Assembly: GCA_023376005.1 (NCBI GenBank)
Contig: CM042152.1
Span: 79,785,417 to 79,849,416 of the forward strand
DNA from: Doryteuthis pealeii
Taxonomy: Eukaryota > Mollusca > Cephalopoda > Myopsida > Loliginidae
DNA: 64,000 bases
Direction: 5' to 3'
Under the pieces are notes generated by a model, which did no database searches, was not told where the DNA came from, and worked only from the letters and a program-made list of their open reading frames with translations. A program made the translations under genes and the position numbers. Shown piece by piece: positions 1 to 14,029 of the stretch (position 1 is its first letter; each line of letters starts with the position of its first letter).

Positions 1-150
1 AAACCAAACCTTGGGAAAGGTATGAACCCTCTCATCGATTCCTTGTACGAGTTAAATACTACCACTAATGCTCCTCTACAAAGATGGATTTAGCATTAAA
101 TAACCCATGAAGATTAATATGCCTTTAACAAAGAAACCAAACCAAACAAT
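1..150 (+). repeat. SINE tail fragment
   Basis: The CCTTGGGAAAGGTATGAA motif, then an AACCCATGAAG...ATATGCC tail and an AAACC-rich end, recur at 10250-10390. This is the 3' part of a tRNA-derived SINE; its head is outside the window. Confidence 0.5.
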
Positions 151-164
151 ACATGAGAAATTAT

Positions 165-364
165 GTTATTTCCTATAAGACTAACATGATCAAAGGGGAA
201 CCACTCTTGACTGATAAATTATTTATTTATTTTCCCATTAAACTAACCCTAAGCCCTAAGCCTAACCCTGTCTTCTTTTTTCCTAGTAGATCAATAAATA
301 AATAAATAATTTATCAGTCAAGAGTGGTTCCCCTTTGATCCTGTTAGACTTATAGGAAATAACC
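165..364. mobile_element. MITE E copy 1 with telomere-like centre
   Basis: Terminal inverted repeats of about 70 bp start GTTATTTCCTATAAG and include AAAGGGGAACCACTCTTGAC. The loop holds degenerate CCCTAA repeats. A second copy is at 19193-19394. Confidence 0.75.
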
Positions 365-419
365 AGAAATTCTAGTAATCTTAGAAAAATATTGAAAATA
401 TCATAGAGAATGGTCTTAC

Positions 420-573
420 GTAGTGCATAATGACATCCGTATTATTGATTAGAGAATGAGTATTGGCCAGAATTTGTTGGAAGACATTTAGTGATTTATT
501 CAATTGTCCTCTATTCAAATAAAGCATTCCAAGTTGATCCATTATCGCTGGAGTTTGTTGAACTGAAATTGCT
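420..573 (-). CDS. TMTC1: TMTC1 exon 14 (residues 664-715)
   Basis: The exon encodes [20 protein letters not shown] then [20 protein letters not shown]. It forms TPR 7 ([13 protein letters not shown] to LANT). The acceptor is ttgcag|AGC and the donor CACTAC|gtaaga, phase 0. The following exons lie left of the window. Confidence 0.9.
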
Positions 574-3500
574 CTGCAAGGAAATTGACAACAAAAATCA
601 CATTTTACTTACAATCATGATAAATCATTAATGAACTAAGATTTTACAATTGATAATTTTGATAAGAATTTTCTTTATGATGTTGTCATGAAAATGATGA
701 GTGACTTTCTAATTATGAGGTTGGGTAAAAAATAAAAAATCTTATAAATAGAAAAAGAAAGTTAAAAAGCAAAAGTAAAAATTAAAAGTTAAAAAAAAGA
801 AAGAAAAAAAAAAAAAAGGACCTGTGGATATACCACAGTATGATAATTTAATTTTTTACAACGTTTAATATTTTTAGTTAAGAGCTTTTGCAAAAATAGT
901 TCAATATGTAAAAAGTATAATAATCTTGATCTATCTCATTATTTTTTTTCTTTCTTTCCCTCTTTTCATTATGTTCGATTAAAACAGATTAGCATTATCA
1001 CTTCTGTGCATTAATCTCTCTCTTCATCTCTCCCCTATGCTCTTTCTTATTATATTTTTTCTGTGTAGCATGTCTTTTTTCTTCCCTTTCTTTATAATAA
1101 AAACAAATGGTACAATATTTAGCTGAGATGACACACTCATAAGAAATAAGAATTCAAGGGTTAAACAAAACCAGAAAATCAAGCTTTACATTTTTGCATT
1201 TCATCTTGGAGGATTTGGCCAGTCTCCTTTTTAACCAGAGGGTAATGCAAGATGATAATGGTCGGAAGATTAAGGAACAAGAGTATTATTAATTAATAAT
1301 TATAGTTGACATTTTTATATAGTAAAAGGTTTTTTTTTCTATAATGAAAAAGGTAAGTAAACATTAAAAGTTGACTGTAGCCTTTAAAAAAAAAAAAAAA
1401 ATCTCTAATTGAAAACCAGTTTTCTGCTGGAAATTTGTACACATGCCTAATAATAAACATTTTTCATACTTGTGATAAAACTATATAATCTCTATTAATA
1501 ATGGAGATTGGGTTATTTCTGTCTGTAACCAAAACTATGTCACAGCTTTCTCAATGATTGAGTATTTAATTTATAGTCAAAATCATTAATATGTAGAATA
1601 AAAACAACCCTGTGTTATATACATTCAAAATTTGAGTAAGCAATTTTAAAAATTGTTTTGTTACTCTTGCCTGTTTTTAGTAACAAGAAGTTAACTAAAA
1701 GTTTACAAATAAATAAAAACTATGATTTTGTGTAAAATTTATATGCAAAATATTCAAAATAATTATTTAATTAATAATTAATAGATGCATGCAACATTTT
1801 ATTTGAGGGGAACAGAACTAAGTTTCCATTTCAAATTGTTTTAATTTTTTTACTCCTTTAATAAATTTGATGATTTTACTTATGATACAAACCCTCTGAC
1901 ATTGAATTTTTAACTCTCAGGCTATCTCAAAAATATCTTTCAGATATTGCTAGTTTAACTAATATCTTCATACTGCCCAGTTGATTAGGGCAAGTATACA
2001 CTTACTGCACCACTGCAGAGGGGTAGGACCATCCTGATGGGGACACCTGTTTGCAGTGGGTGGTAACTTGTGATGCTTAAGGATGGAATCCTGGTGGCTG
2101 AGCAGTCCATGACATTAACACTCCACTTTGGCCCTTAATTAGTCTGAACAGGTGGTTGGAGAGCCCCTCCCTATCAATTGGTGGGTCACGTCAAGCCTAA
2201 CCTTAGCACCTATATGATTATCCTGACCATATTGTGCTTATGGCAAACCTTCTACCCTTTTTATCATATATTTACTACAAGGCGGTAGTTGAGGGTTTTA
2301 GTGTCCTGGGTATGATCATACATTTTTTGTACTTGCCACTTCATGGCACCCCACATTAAAAAGACCACATGTTAATCTGGTCTGGTGGAAAATATCTACC
2401 TAGGTATATGAATTGCTCTACTGGATTCGAAATCCAATGGGATATTCCCTCACAGGTTCGAATCCTGTTCGCAGTGCCATATTGAAGTCAGTCTACTGTT
2501 GGTTTGAATAACAGCAACTAGCTAAGCACAACTGAAGTAGTGTCCAAGACAGTTGGTATTTATAGAAATCAAGAATGATCCATTCATACATTTGGGTGAT
2601 TTCATTCCCTGAGTTCTGATTGGCTGCTTGGTTTCTATGATATTGTGGAGTTTTATAAGTACCCTGTCATTCTGCTGTAGAATTGCAACAAGACGGGTTT
2701 GTATTGAGTTACAACCGCTTGTTGCCGTGTCTTACCAATTCAACGGTAATTGTAACTTAGTTTGATTATTCTTCACCTAGGTATGTGAATTGCTCTACTA
2801 ATTTTCGACGCTTACCATCTAGTGGTTAGGTTAGGTTTGTTTTACGGCATATCAACCTCGATGGGTGATTTAATGCCGATATAGTTTTGAAATAAATTCA
2901 TTCTTAATGGATACTCAATTTTTTTTTATAAACACATTTTTCTATTTAACATATAGATGGGAGCCTAACAGGTACTACCACTCCGTGTCAGAGTGGACCT
3001 GGGAGCAATGTTGATGAAGGGGTGCTCTACATTCTCCAAACCTTCATAACTAGAACCTCACCATCAACGTCATTCCCAGGACAGGAAGACCCTCAGCCAC
3101 CGCTTTCTAGCACCCATATGATAAAAAAGGTTGGGGCTTGCTATAAGGGCAATAGGGTTGGGGCAATTGTATAGGTGCTGGGCTTGACATGACCGGCCGA
3201 TTGATCAGTTCGCCTGTTTAACCTAAGTAAGGGTCTAAATGGAGTATTGCATGTCATAGACCACAAGGATTCCACTCTTAAGCATCACAGGTCACTACCC
3301 ACGGCCAACTGGTGGCCCCATTGGGGGGGGGGTTCTTACCCCTCTGCTGAGGTGCAGCCGGTGTATTCTAAAGCCCCAGCCAACAGGGCTTCCCATTCAG
3401 TGTGGAGATGTCTCTTTCTTGTTTAAACATTATTAGTTATTATTAGTTTCCTACCTTAGTAGCATTGTTTCAGCCTCGTCATATTGATGAAGATGTTCTA

Positions 3501-4222
3501 GGCTTCGTGCAGCATTGATCATTGCTCGAATGTGGTGGGAATCTTGGTCTACTGCTTTGTGGTAGAACTCTAAGGCCTTCTTCATATCACCTAGGAAAAA
3601 AATAAGTACATGGGTAGATCGGTAAGTCTGTAGCTTAAAGATGAAAAAAAAAAAATTTTTTTCAAACATAATCTCCTTCCTTGCCAACTTAGCACATGAG
3701 TAGTACAGCTTCGATAATGTGATCTGTGCAGAAAAGCATCTGGGAGCTGACGGTAGGTGTAGCGCTCCACCTCAAATTAAAAAAAAAATCTGCCTGATCT
3801 AGTGCTAGTGAAAAGGGGATAGACTCCCTTGCTCTTCAACTGATACCAACAATAGGACACTCTGCAGACTTTACTATGATAATAACTAAAGTTGGAGAGA
3901 TTGTCTTATTCTTGGTATCAGCCGGACAGCGAGGGACTCTATATCCCTTTTCCACTAGTGCTAAACCAGGGAGTTTTTTTTTTTTTTTTTTTTTCTGAGG
4001 TGAAGCGCTACACCTACCATCAGCTCCCTACTTTACCTCACTGATCACATTACCCAGGCTGTGCTATTCATATGCTGAGTTGGTGGGGACTGGTTGGTAC
4101 CGAACCCGAAACCTCGCAGTTCCTTGGTTGATGCTCTACCGACTGAGCTAAACCAAATAAACAACCAGAATTTCTTCTTGAAATATAAAAGTGCATCTAT
4201 GTTGAGTCCTATATGTTAGTGT

Positions 4223-4264
<42 letters not shown>

Positions 4265-7200
4265 CAGTGCAGTAGGGTTAAATTGCTATCGTTATATATA
4301 TATATAATCTTCAATGCAACTCTTAACTTAATCTCAAGATAAATTATTGAAAAATGGTCAGATAATGAGAATGCTGGCTGCTTATTTGAGGAATTCATTG
4401 ATTTTTTGCCAAGGTCAAAAGGAAAAACAGCAGCTTAGATCGGTTAATATTCTCTTCAAAGAATATTTCTTGGAGAGGAGAGTGGGGAGGGGGAATAATC
4501 TGAATCCAAATTCCAATTCAATGGAAACAGATGCTAGAATATACAGATGGTCTGTCTGGAAGAAATTAAGCCGTTTTGATTAACGTGATTCCGATGTAAC
4601 TTGGTTACGAATCAGAGAGACTTATAGTGCATACATAAACAGATACTCTTCCATGAGGTTACTCAGTCGGCAGTGAGACGATATTGAATGAACTGGTGTA
4701 CTGCATGACAACATTCACAATGACTAAGCTAAGTAGATATATGAACAGGTGCTCTTCCATGAGGTTACTCAATCGCCAATGAGATGACATTAAATGGGCT
4801 GATGTACTTAGGCTAGACAGGTGGTTGAAGAGACCCTCTACAATCAATCGGTCATGTCAAGTCCTATCACCTATATGATTGTCCCAACCCTATTGCTCTT
4901 ATGGCAAGCCCCAACTCTTTTTGTCATATATGTGCACTCTATTTTAAATAACCCCTCAAAAAGAAGGCAGACAAAGCAGGTAAATGGGGGGGGCATTTGA
5001 ATTCTGAATTTCTTGAAATTATTCTGTCACCAAAAATGTCTTTTTATTGAAATTATAGATCTTTGAATTGAATAGTAATACGATGACTCTTCCTCACCAT
5101 TCATCCCTATTGGACATCACTCTCGGGAGGTCTTCTGCACAGCATCTAGCATCCGTGCAGAGCTGATTGATGTAGCTTACTTTTCCAGCTTTCCTTACTT
5201 TTCCAGCTGTGTCCAGCATGTCTTGTTCATCTTAATTTGATGGTTGGTATGATAGGAGGTTAGTGGCCATACAGCTGCTCTTTTGAGGGATGCTGCTTCC
5301 AGGATTTGTTCAAAGCAGCATGCAGCATCCTTGTACAGTTCTCATCTAGATTGTTTTTCTAAGCATTTCATTATAGACCAATTAGTGCAGCTGACTAGAA
5401 AGAATTTTTACTTTATCTTCTCAGTGATATCAGAACTGTAAATTATTTGCATTATTTGAAGCTATAATTGTCTACTAAGGATTATTATTAATTACTTGAA
5501 ACCATATAACTGTTTGCAAACAAATGAATATTATTAAAGAGAAATAATTACTTGAACTCATGTAATTATTAGTATTAGATAGGAATACTTGAAACTATAC
5601 AATTGTGTGCAAATTATTTGTATTAGGAATACTTGAACTATACAATTGTGTGCAAATTATTTGTATTAGGAATACTTGAAACTATACAATTGTGTGCAAA
5701 TTATTTGTATTAGGAATACTTGAACCTATACAATTGTGTGCAAATTATTTGTATTAGGAATACTTGAACCTATACAATTGTGTGCAAATTATTTGTATTA
5801 GGAATACTTGAACCTATACAATTGTGTGCAAATTATTTGTATTAGGAATACTTGAACCTATACAATTGTGTGCAAATTATTTGTATTAGGAATACTTGAA
5901 ACCATGCAATTGTGTGCAAATTATTAGTAATAGATAGGAATACTTGAAACCATACAATTGTGTGCAAATTATTAGATAGGAATACTTGAAACCATTCAAC
6001 TATGTGCAAAAAAAACCCCTTAAGAAACAATGTAAATATACATGTATAATGAACACTAGGCATAAAATAACCCAAGGCTAGTTGACATGTCGTTAAAATC
6101 AATCATAACCATTCTGTGTTGTAGATAAATGTAATCTTCCTACAAGGGTAATCCCAAATGTAAGGTCTCTAAAATATTTAGAAATCACAGAAACGTTTAT
6201 TGTTAATGTTGTTTGATGTATTTTTCTACATAATCTCCATTTTGGTTTATGCATTTTTGTAGGTGTTGTGTCAGTTTTTGTATGCCCATGTCATACCAGC
6301 TTGACGCCATGTTGTTGAGGAAGTGTTGAACCTTATTGTCATTGCAAACTCCCTTCACCACTTATGGACGTTTTGACATCCATGCATGACTCGCCTTACA
6401 CTTTCGTTAATTGGTGATGAATTTCAATTGGTTTTAATGCCTTTTGTGTTCTAAAACTGAATGACTGGGTAATCTTCACTCTTGGTAGTAGCTTCAATTG
6501 GAAACTCCAGCAAAAATGACTGCCAAGCAAAGACTGAGTGTGGCAGTGATGCGCACGCAGGTGCATGCACAACAAACACAACAGTGTTGCCAATAGCTGC
6601 ACAAACAGTTTCCTGTGTCACCAGCGCTTTGGAGACCTTACTTTTGTGATTACTCTGAAATATTATTGCAAAGATTATTTTTAAAAAAAACAAAAAAAAC
6701 CCTAACATTACAATGATGTACCAGGGTAGGTCGATTTTTCACTTTAAAAAAAAAATCAAATTCTCTCAAACTGCAAAAGTTGTGTGTTAGTATAATAAAT
6801 ACTGATACCAAAAACTAGATCTCTTACTTTCACCATTGTTTGAGGAAATAGCATCAAATATCGTCTACTAAAAGGAACCAAAATTCCTCCTTTTCCAACA
6901 TTTAACTTAGAAATTGGTTTGAAAATTTAGCAATTTCAGTATCTAAAACAGAAAAGATTGTCATTTTAAATGAAACAAATAAAATATTATAACTAGAATT
7001 CAAATTGAAAATATACCCAATGTCACCATCAATACCTCCGATATGCTGCTTTTTACCTAATAATTAAGTTGTAACAGTGATAATATTTTAACAGATTGAA
7101 ATCTATTTCCTCAAATGAAGGTAAAGTTTTGAAGAAAAATATTTTGTTTTGTAATTCTTTATGTTAATTTGTAACTTTTGCCACATGAGAGATGTTACAG

Positions 7201-10200
7201 TTCCAAAATCGACCTGCCCTAATGATGTACCGCTTACCTTTTTGCTGGAAAAATGAACCATAATGGTTGTAGGCATCGGCATAATTTGGTTTCATGCTTA
7301 TTGCTGCCTCAAAGAATTTTTGTGCCTCATCCATTTGATTATTTTGTGCAAGAAGATTTCCCAGGGTGAGAAATAATTGTGCATTTGGTGCAGTCAGGTG
7401 AACAGCTTTCTGGATCAGAAGAATTGCTTCATTGGTCTTACCCTCTCCACTGCAATTATAATAATAAGGATTATAATCTATATTACTAGGGTATGTAGTT
7501 ACCCAACCCCTCCACCATATGCAGGATATGCACTCTGATCCAGAGTGGTAGTACCTGTTAGGGTCCCATCTATGGGTTAAATAGAAAAAAAATTGAGTAC
7601 CTATCAAGAATGAATTTATTTCAAAACTCTGTCAGCATTAAATAACCCACCAAGGTTGATATGCCATAAAACAAAACAAACAATCAGGATATGACACAAG
7701 GTCAATTTTTTAAGAGGAGTTTAACAGGTTTTGAATTCAGAGTTTTCCTTCTCCTTAGACCGGTTATCATACCAAGGTTAAATAGCCCAGTCTGTCCAAG
7801 TATTTACCTATAGCTGGAGGGAGAGTAATTGGATTTCACTTGACTGGGGCTAGACAGGTGGCTGGAAAGACTCCAATCAGACCGCCATGTCTAACAACTA
7901 CACGATTGTCCTGACTTTATTCTTCAAATAGCTTTTATGACAAACACCCACTTTTTTTTATCATATAAACATTAGAAAGTCGTTGGGGCTGCCTAATGTC
8001 AGTATCAGCCATGCAGCGAGGGAGTCTATCCCCTTTTCACTAGCGCTAGACCAAGGAGATTATTTTAGTGTCTGAGGTGGAGCGCCACACCTGTCATCAG
8101 CTCCTTACTTTACCACACAGATCCTTGTGCTACTCATACACTGAGTTGGCGAGGGTGGGTGTCGGACTAGGAACCTTGTGGTTTCTAGTCGAATGCTCTA
8201 CCGACTGAGTTAACCCAGCCCTACACATAAAAAACAAAAGATTTGGCATTAAATAACCCACAAAGGTTGATATGCCATTAAACCAACCAACCAAACAATT
8301 ACTTACTGTAATAATGCTCCTAAGTTGATAAGGGCACTGATATGTTGTGGTGATATTTCCAACGCCTTTTCATAATGGTAACGAGCTTGATTTTTATCGG
8401 TGAGGAGGATGCCAAGGTTATTGTGAGAACTTGCATGTTTTGGCCATAAACTGAAATATAAGATTATTATGAATTAGTCTTGAGTAATTATTATCAGTCA
8501 AAAGAAAAAAAAAAGAAGCTAAATAAGTTCGAAAAGAAGGTTCCCGAGTCTGACAAGAAATACCTGAAGAAGGTCGGAGGGTATATCGGCCGAAACGTTG
8601 TACAAATAACAGTAAAGATGAGGACAATAGTCCAAATTATGCAGATAATGCTAAATAAATGTTTGGCTTTTCCAAGGAAAGAAAGATTATTCTCTTTGCC
8701 TAAATTTTTGAGATGAGGCTTGATAATTTGTATTATTTAGATTTTTGGGACTGTTGTCCTCATCTTTATTGTTATGTACACAATGTTTCAGCTGACATAT
8801 GCTCCGGCCTTATTCTGGTGTTTCTTGTCTAACTTGGGAACTTTCTTGTCAAAACCGGGAGCCTTCATGGAACTTTGAGCCGAACCATTTATCTAACCCA
8901 TTGATGTAAATGGTTTTCCTTCTGTTAAACAAGTGTTAAACTGTTAAGTAATCTGTTATTTTCATCTGCAGTCAGGATTGAACCTGCAACCCCCAGGTCA
9001 TTGTCACTTAGAACTGTATTAACTCAACCCTTATATCTATTTCACCATAAGTCTTACCCAGTGGGTAGCATCTTGACCAGTTCTGATGTTTGTCCACTAA
9101 ACAAGACATGATGGAGCAATTCCTTAAGTAAGTTAGTTCTTTTTTCTCTCTATTATTAAATGTGTCATATCTGCTAAACTCTTTTCATTACATATATATG
9201 TGTGATTATAATGATTGGAATTGTTTATACAATTACTAAACTTGCCATTTTTTATTTTTTTATATTTGTGATAAAATAGATTGGTTTTAAATCCAAGAGC
9301 CTACATTAAAATTTCAGATCAATTGGCTAAGGATATTAATTTACAAAATTGTGTCAAATTTTCCTGAAACAATTTACACATTAGCGTAGATTGATTTTTA
9401 ACTTTAAAAAAAAAAAATCAAATTCTCTCAAACAGCGAAAGTTGTGTGTTGGTATAATGAATAATGATACAAAAAAAAACTAGATCTCTTACTTTCACCA
9501 TTGTTTGAGGAAATAGCATTAAAGATTGTTGACTAAAATGCACAAAAAATCCTTGTTTTCACTAAATTTAGCCTATGAATTGGTTAGAAAATTTATCAAT
9601 TTCAATATCTGAAACAGAAAAGATTGTCATTTTAAACAAAACAAACAAAATATTATAACTAGAATTCAAATTGAAAATTTGCCCCCATCACCACCAACAA
9701 TTCTGATATGTTACTTTTTACCTCATTAATGACACTGTAACAGAGATAACATTTAAAAGATTGAAATCTATTTCCTCAAATGAAGGTAAAGTTTTGAAGA
9801 AAAATATTCTATGGGGTAATTCTTTATGTTAATTTTTTTTTTATATGAAAGGAGTTTGATTCTCACTGGGTGCCCAGCACTTATGGCCTTGTTTCAGATA
9901 AAACAAAGCTTAGTGAATACCTATGATATTGTTTACCTGTCTCTTTAGGTATTAATTTTCTTTGAATCACATACTTTAAATACCATCTCCAGTTCTACCT
10001 TAATTCAGGTGTTGACCTGATATTAAAAAAAGAAAAGGATAGGCTGGCCAGTGTGTAGCAATGTGACCCTCATAAGCAATCTTCAAAATTAAGAAACCCA
10101 ACACTTAAATATTTGGAGATAGTAATTAACCCTTTCACTGCAATGTCTTTTTCTGGGGGGGGGGTCACCATGGTCTATTGGCTAACATTCCGGACTGTGA

Positions 10201-11228
10201 CATCATAGTAAGCGAGTTCAAATTCCAGTCATGCTGTTATGTTCATTTGCAGACTAATACTCTTAGGAAAGGTATGAACTACCTATTCCTTCCAGCTATT
10301 AAATAATAACACTACTGTTCTTCTAAAAGGATGGGTTTGGATTTAAATAACCCAAGAAAGTTGATATGCCATTAAACAAGGAAACCAAACAAAACCATTT
10401 TGTCTTTCTTACCTTAGTACTTTTCGATAATGGTACATAGCAACTTCTGTTTGACCTTTGTCCTTCATTAAATTTGCATAATTGTAATGAACTTTGGCAT
10501 TCTGTGGTAGAGCTTTTAAACCTGATCTGTAATTGGAAAACAACAAAAAATTTGATTTAACTCTTTGCCTACCAAATTTCCCCCACAGCTGTACCAAATT
10601 TTATTTTTGGTATTTTTGCCCATGAAATACAAAAATGCCATCAGAAAAGTCTTAAAGTTAACCAATTTTAAGTTATTGATGATTTCTGATTTTTTCATAG
10701 CAAGATCAATATCCCGATGTGGCACTGCATCTATGACAAGTTTATTTTCTATTATTATTTCACATATATTGAACATTATTTGTACCAAAAAGATGGTTTG
10801 ATATTTGCTCAGAAATGAAGCTTCAACATCAGTTAAAATTTTGCAAATCAGAAATCATTAATAATTTAAAACTGGTTAACATTAAGATTTTTTTGATAAT
10901 ATTTTTGAATTCCTTGGGCTAAAATTTTTACGAGTAGGGAAGCTCTATTTTTACAGACAAAAATAGATTACAAAAAGTCGCCATTTTACACAACACCTCA
11001 CCCAAATTTGGAGAGCTATGTCTATTTTTAGAATCAGCATAACTCTGCCAATTTTTGGGATTGGAAACTCAAATTTTGGGGATTGGCTAACTTTAAGATA
11101 GTCCACACCTGGACAAAATTTCAGAAAAATTGAAGTGCAAATTTTTTTTAAAAATTTGTAAAATGTTGTAGCTTCGATTCTGAGCAAATATCAAACATTA
11201 ATTCATATCCTAAACAAGGTATATATCC

Positions 11229-11281
<53 letters not shown>

Positions 11282-13974
11282 CAGAGTGCAGTATCTATAA
11301 ATAATGAAAGGTTTAAGATTTCCAATAAATATAAGTCCTACTTACAGGAATAAAGACTCTCTTGAATGCCATGTCTGATTCTGTTGCCAAGTTTTCAAAG
11401 AAAGAACAAAACAACTAAAAAGAAAAATGGTGTGGATTTGCTTGGAATACTGATGGAATCTTTTTTCTAAAAGATTTAACCCATGAACCACAAGAATGCA
11501 ATAACCAATGCTGCAAAAAAGAAAAAAGAAGAAAAACAATTATGATATCAAACATAATTTAAAAAAAAGTAAAGTTGTTGGGTGGCCTAAAGTCAGTATC
11601 AGCCAGACAGTGAGGGAGTCTATCACCTTTTCACAAGTGCTAGACCAAGGAGATTGTTTTTGCGTCTGAGGTGGAACGCCATACCTACCATCAACTCCTC
11701 ACACATATCTCTGTGCTACTCATACACCGAGTTGACGAGGTCCAGTATCGAACCCTGAACCTTGTGGTTCCTAATCTGACACTCTACTGACTGAGCTAAA
11801 CCAGAACAGCATTAAATATATACAACTTTTAAAATTAATCATCTTTTCAAGGGTTGGCCTAAAGTCAATATCAGCCAGACAATGAGGGAGTCTATCCCCT
11901 TTTCACAAGTGCTAGACCAAGGAGATTGTTTTTGCGTCTGAGTGGAGCGCCATATTTACCATCAGCTCCTCACATTACCACACAGATCCCAGTGCTACTC
12001 ATGTATTGAGTTGGCGAGGGCCAGTATAGAATCCAGAAACTTGTGGTTCCTCGGTGGACACTCTATCGACTGAGCTAAATCAAACATATTTTTGCTGTTA
12101 TCACAACATTTCAGACAACCCATTTTACAACTTTCTATAATTTTGAAAAGAGGAGCCAGGTGTAATGGTTATCATCATAGACTAGGCCACTTAAGTTCAA
12201 TTTCTGGAGGAGGCTATTGCATTTTTCACTTAGTACTAATACCCTATGGTAAGGGTAGGTATTTACCCAACCTGTTCCACCATGGGTAGGAGGAGATACA
12301 AGGTTGCAAACAAGGGTCAAACTCGCTATTCAGTAGTAATAGATCTAAAAGAGTTTAGTGTCTTTTCACAATCACATTTCTTTCTGCTATTAAAGCTACA
12401 TGTGTAATCCCAAAAGTAAGGTCTCCCATGTGTTGGTGTGGCATGTCCTTCTTGTCTTTGAAGTGTTGGCATGGTGTCCCTACCAGTCAGGAGCCTTCTA
12501 CTAATTTTCTGTACAGTAGATAAGAGCAATATAGTTGTTACAATTATGTAGGTGCTATGGCTTGACATGACCAGCTGATTGGAACTTCACTCTTTGCTGC
12601 GCAGCTTCTTTCCTTTCTTTTACACTCTTTTCATGCCTTGTTTGACAGGGAAGTGCAGAAAACTGAGCAGCCTGGCCCCTCCTTATTAAACAAGGCATGA
12701 AAAGGATTGAAAAAAAGAGGAAAGAAGCTGCCACAGCAAAGAGAGCCAGAATGAACTACAACCTCAGCATGCATCATTGTTTGTATGCAGTCACTGCACC
12801 AGAGATTGCCATTCAAAAATTGGCCTGTACATCCACTCGCACAGATGCAGTCAAGAAAAAAAGTTGGATACTATGTTCTCATCTTTAGCAGATGGAAGGA
12901 TGCCAAAAATTGCTCTTATGGTAAACCCCCAACCCTTTTTATCATATATGTGCTAGAAGGCAGGAGCTGAGGGTCTTAGTATCCTGGGTATCACACTAGA
13001 GTACATCTAATGGTGAAGTTCTAATTTTGGAACTCTGAGGAGTATGGAGTATCCCTTCATCACCATTACTCCCACTTTCATCCTGACTGAAAGTGGTATT
13101 ACCTGTTAGGGTCCCATCTATGGGTTAAATAGAAAGAAAATGAGTTTAAAAAAAATTTAGTTTAAATGAAAAAAAAATTGAATATCCATCAAGAATGAAT
13201 AAAACAAAACGTCTTCGGCATTAAATAACCCAACAAGTGTTGACATGCCATAAAATCCAACTAACCAACCTCTGCAGGGAGAGTCAGCATATTCTATGCC
13301 CCATCAACAAGGGCATTAAAGTTCATTTGAGGTAATGGGAACACTGAGAGGAAAATCTTCACTCCACTCAATCTATAGTATTTTGTTTACAAAACGATTG
13401 AGTTGAATTATACAGCACTGCCCCCCCCCCCCAATTGAAATACATTCATGGATGCCCCCCCCCCCCACGTTTGTCTGCTTTACAGTCAATTCTTTCAATG
13501 AAACTCTATTTACAATTTTTTCATTATTATCAAATTAATATACATGTCACTCTATATAACATGACACACACAATTGTTTATTATTAACTGTCACTTTCAT
13601 TATTTTGACAATTTCCTCTGACCCACCAAAAAGGAATTGCATTTTATAAATAATAATTTCAAAAATCTTTCATCTTAATGTCTAGCAAATCGACTAAAAA
13701 ACTTAAAATCTATGATACCTTATTAAGTAAGGTTTAGTAAATGCTAATAAAAATAAACCTATTTTACCTTTAATTGTTTTTTTAAGATGAAAGATTTTTG
13801 CCTATATATATATATATAGTAAAATACTAGTGCAGACTGGGCTCTTTAACCTTGGGTAGGTAGCCAGTCTAGGAGAGGGAAAACTCTGAATTAAAACCTG
13901 TTGAATTCAAACCCTGTTAAACTCCACTTAAGAAATTGACTGTGTGTCACATCTTACTTGTGCAGAGGGACTGG

Positions 13975-14029
<55 letters not shown>

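Noticed and set aside
12631..12970. Short frames in both strands at 12.6-13.0 kb
   Set aside because: They overlap an inverted mariner-like remnant and element C; no conserved protein pattern.
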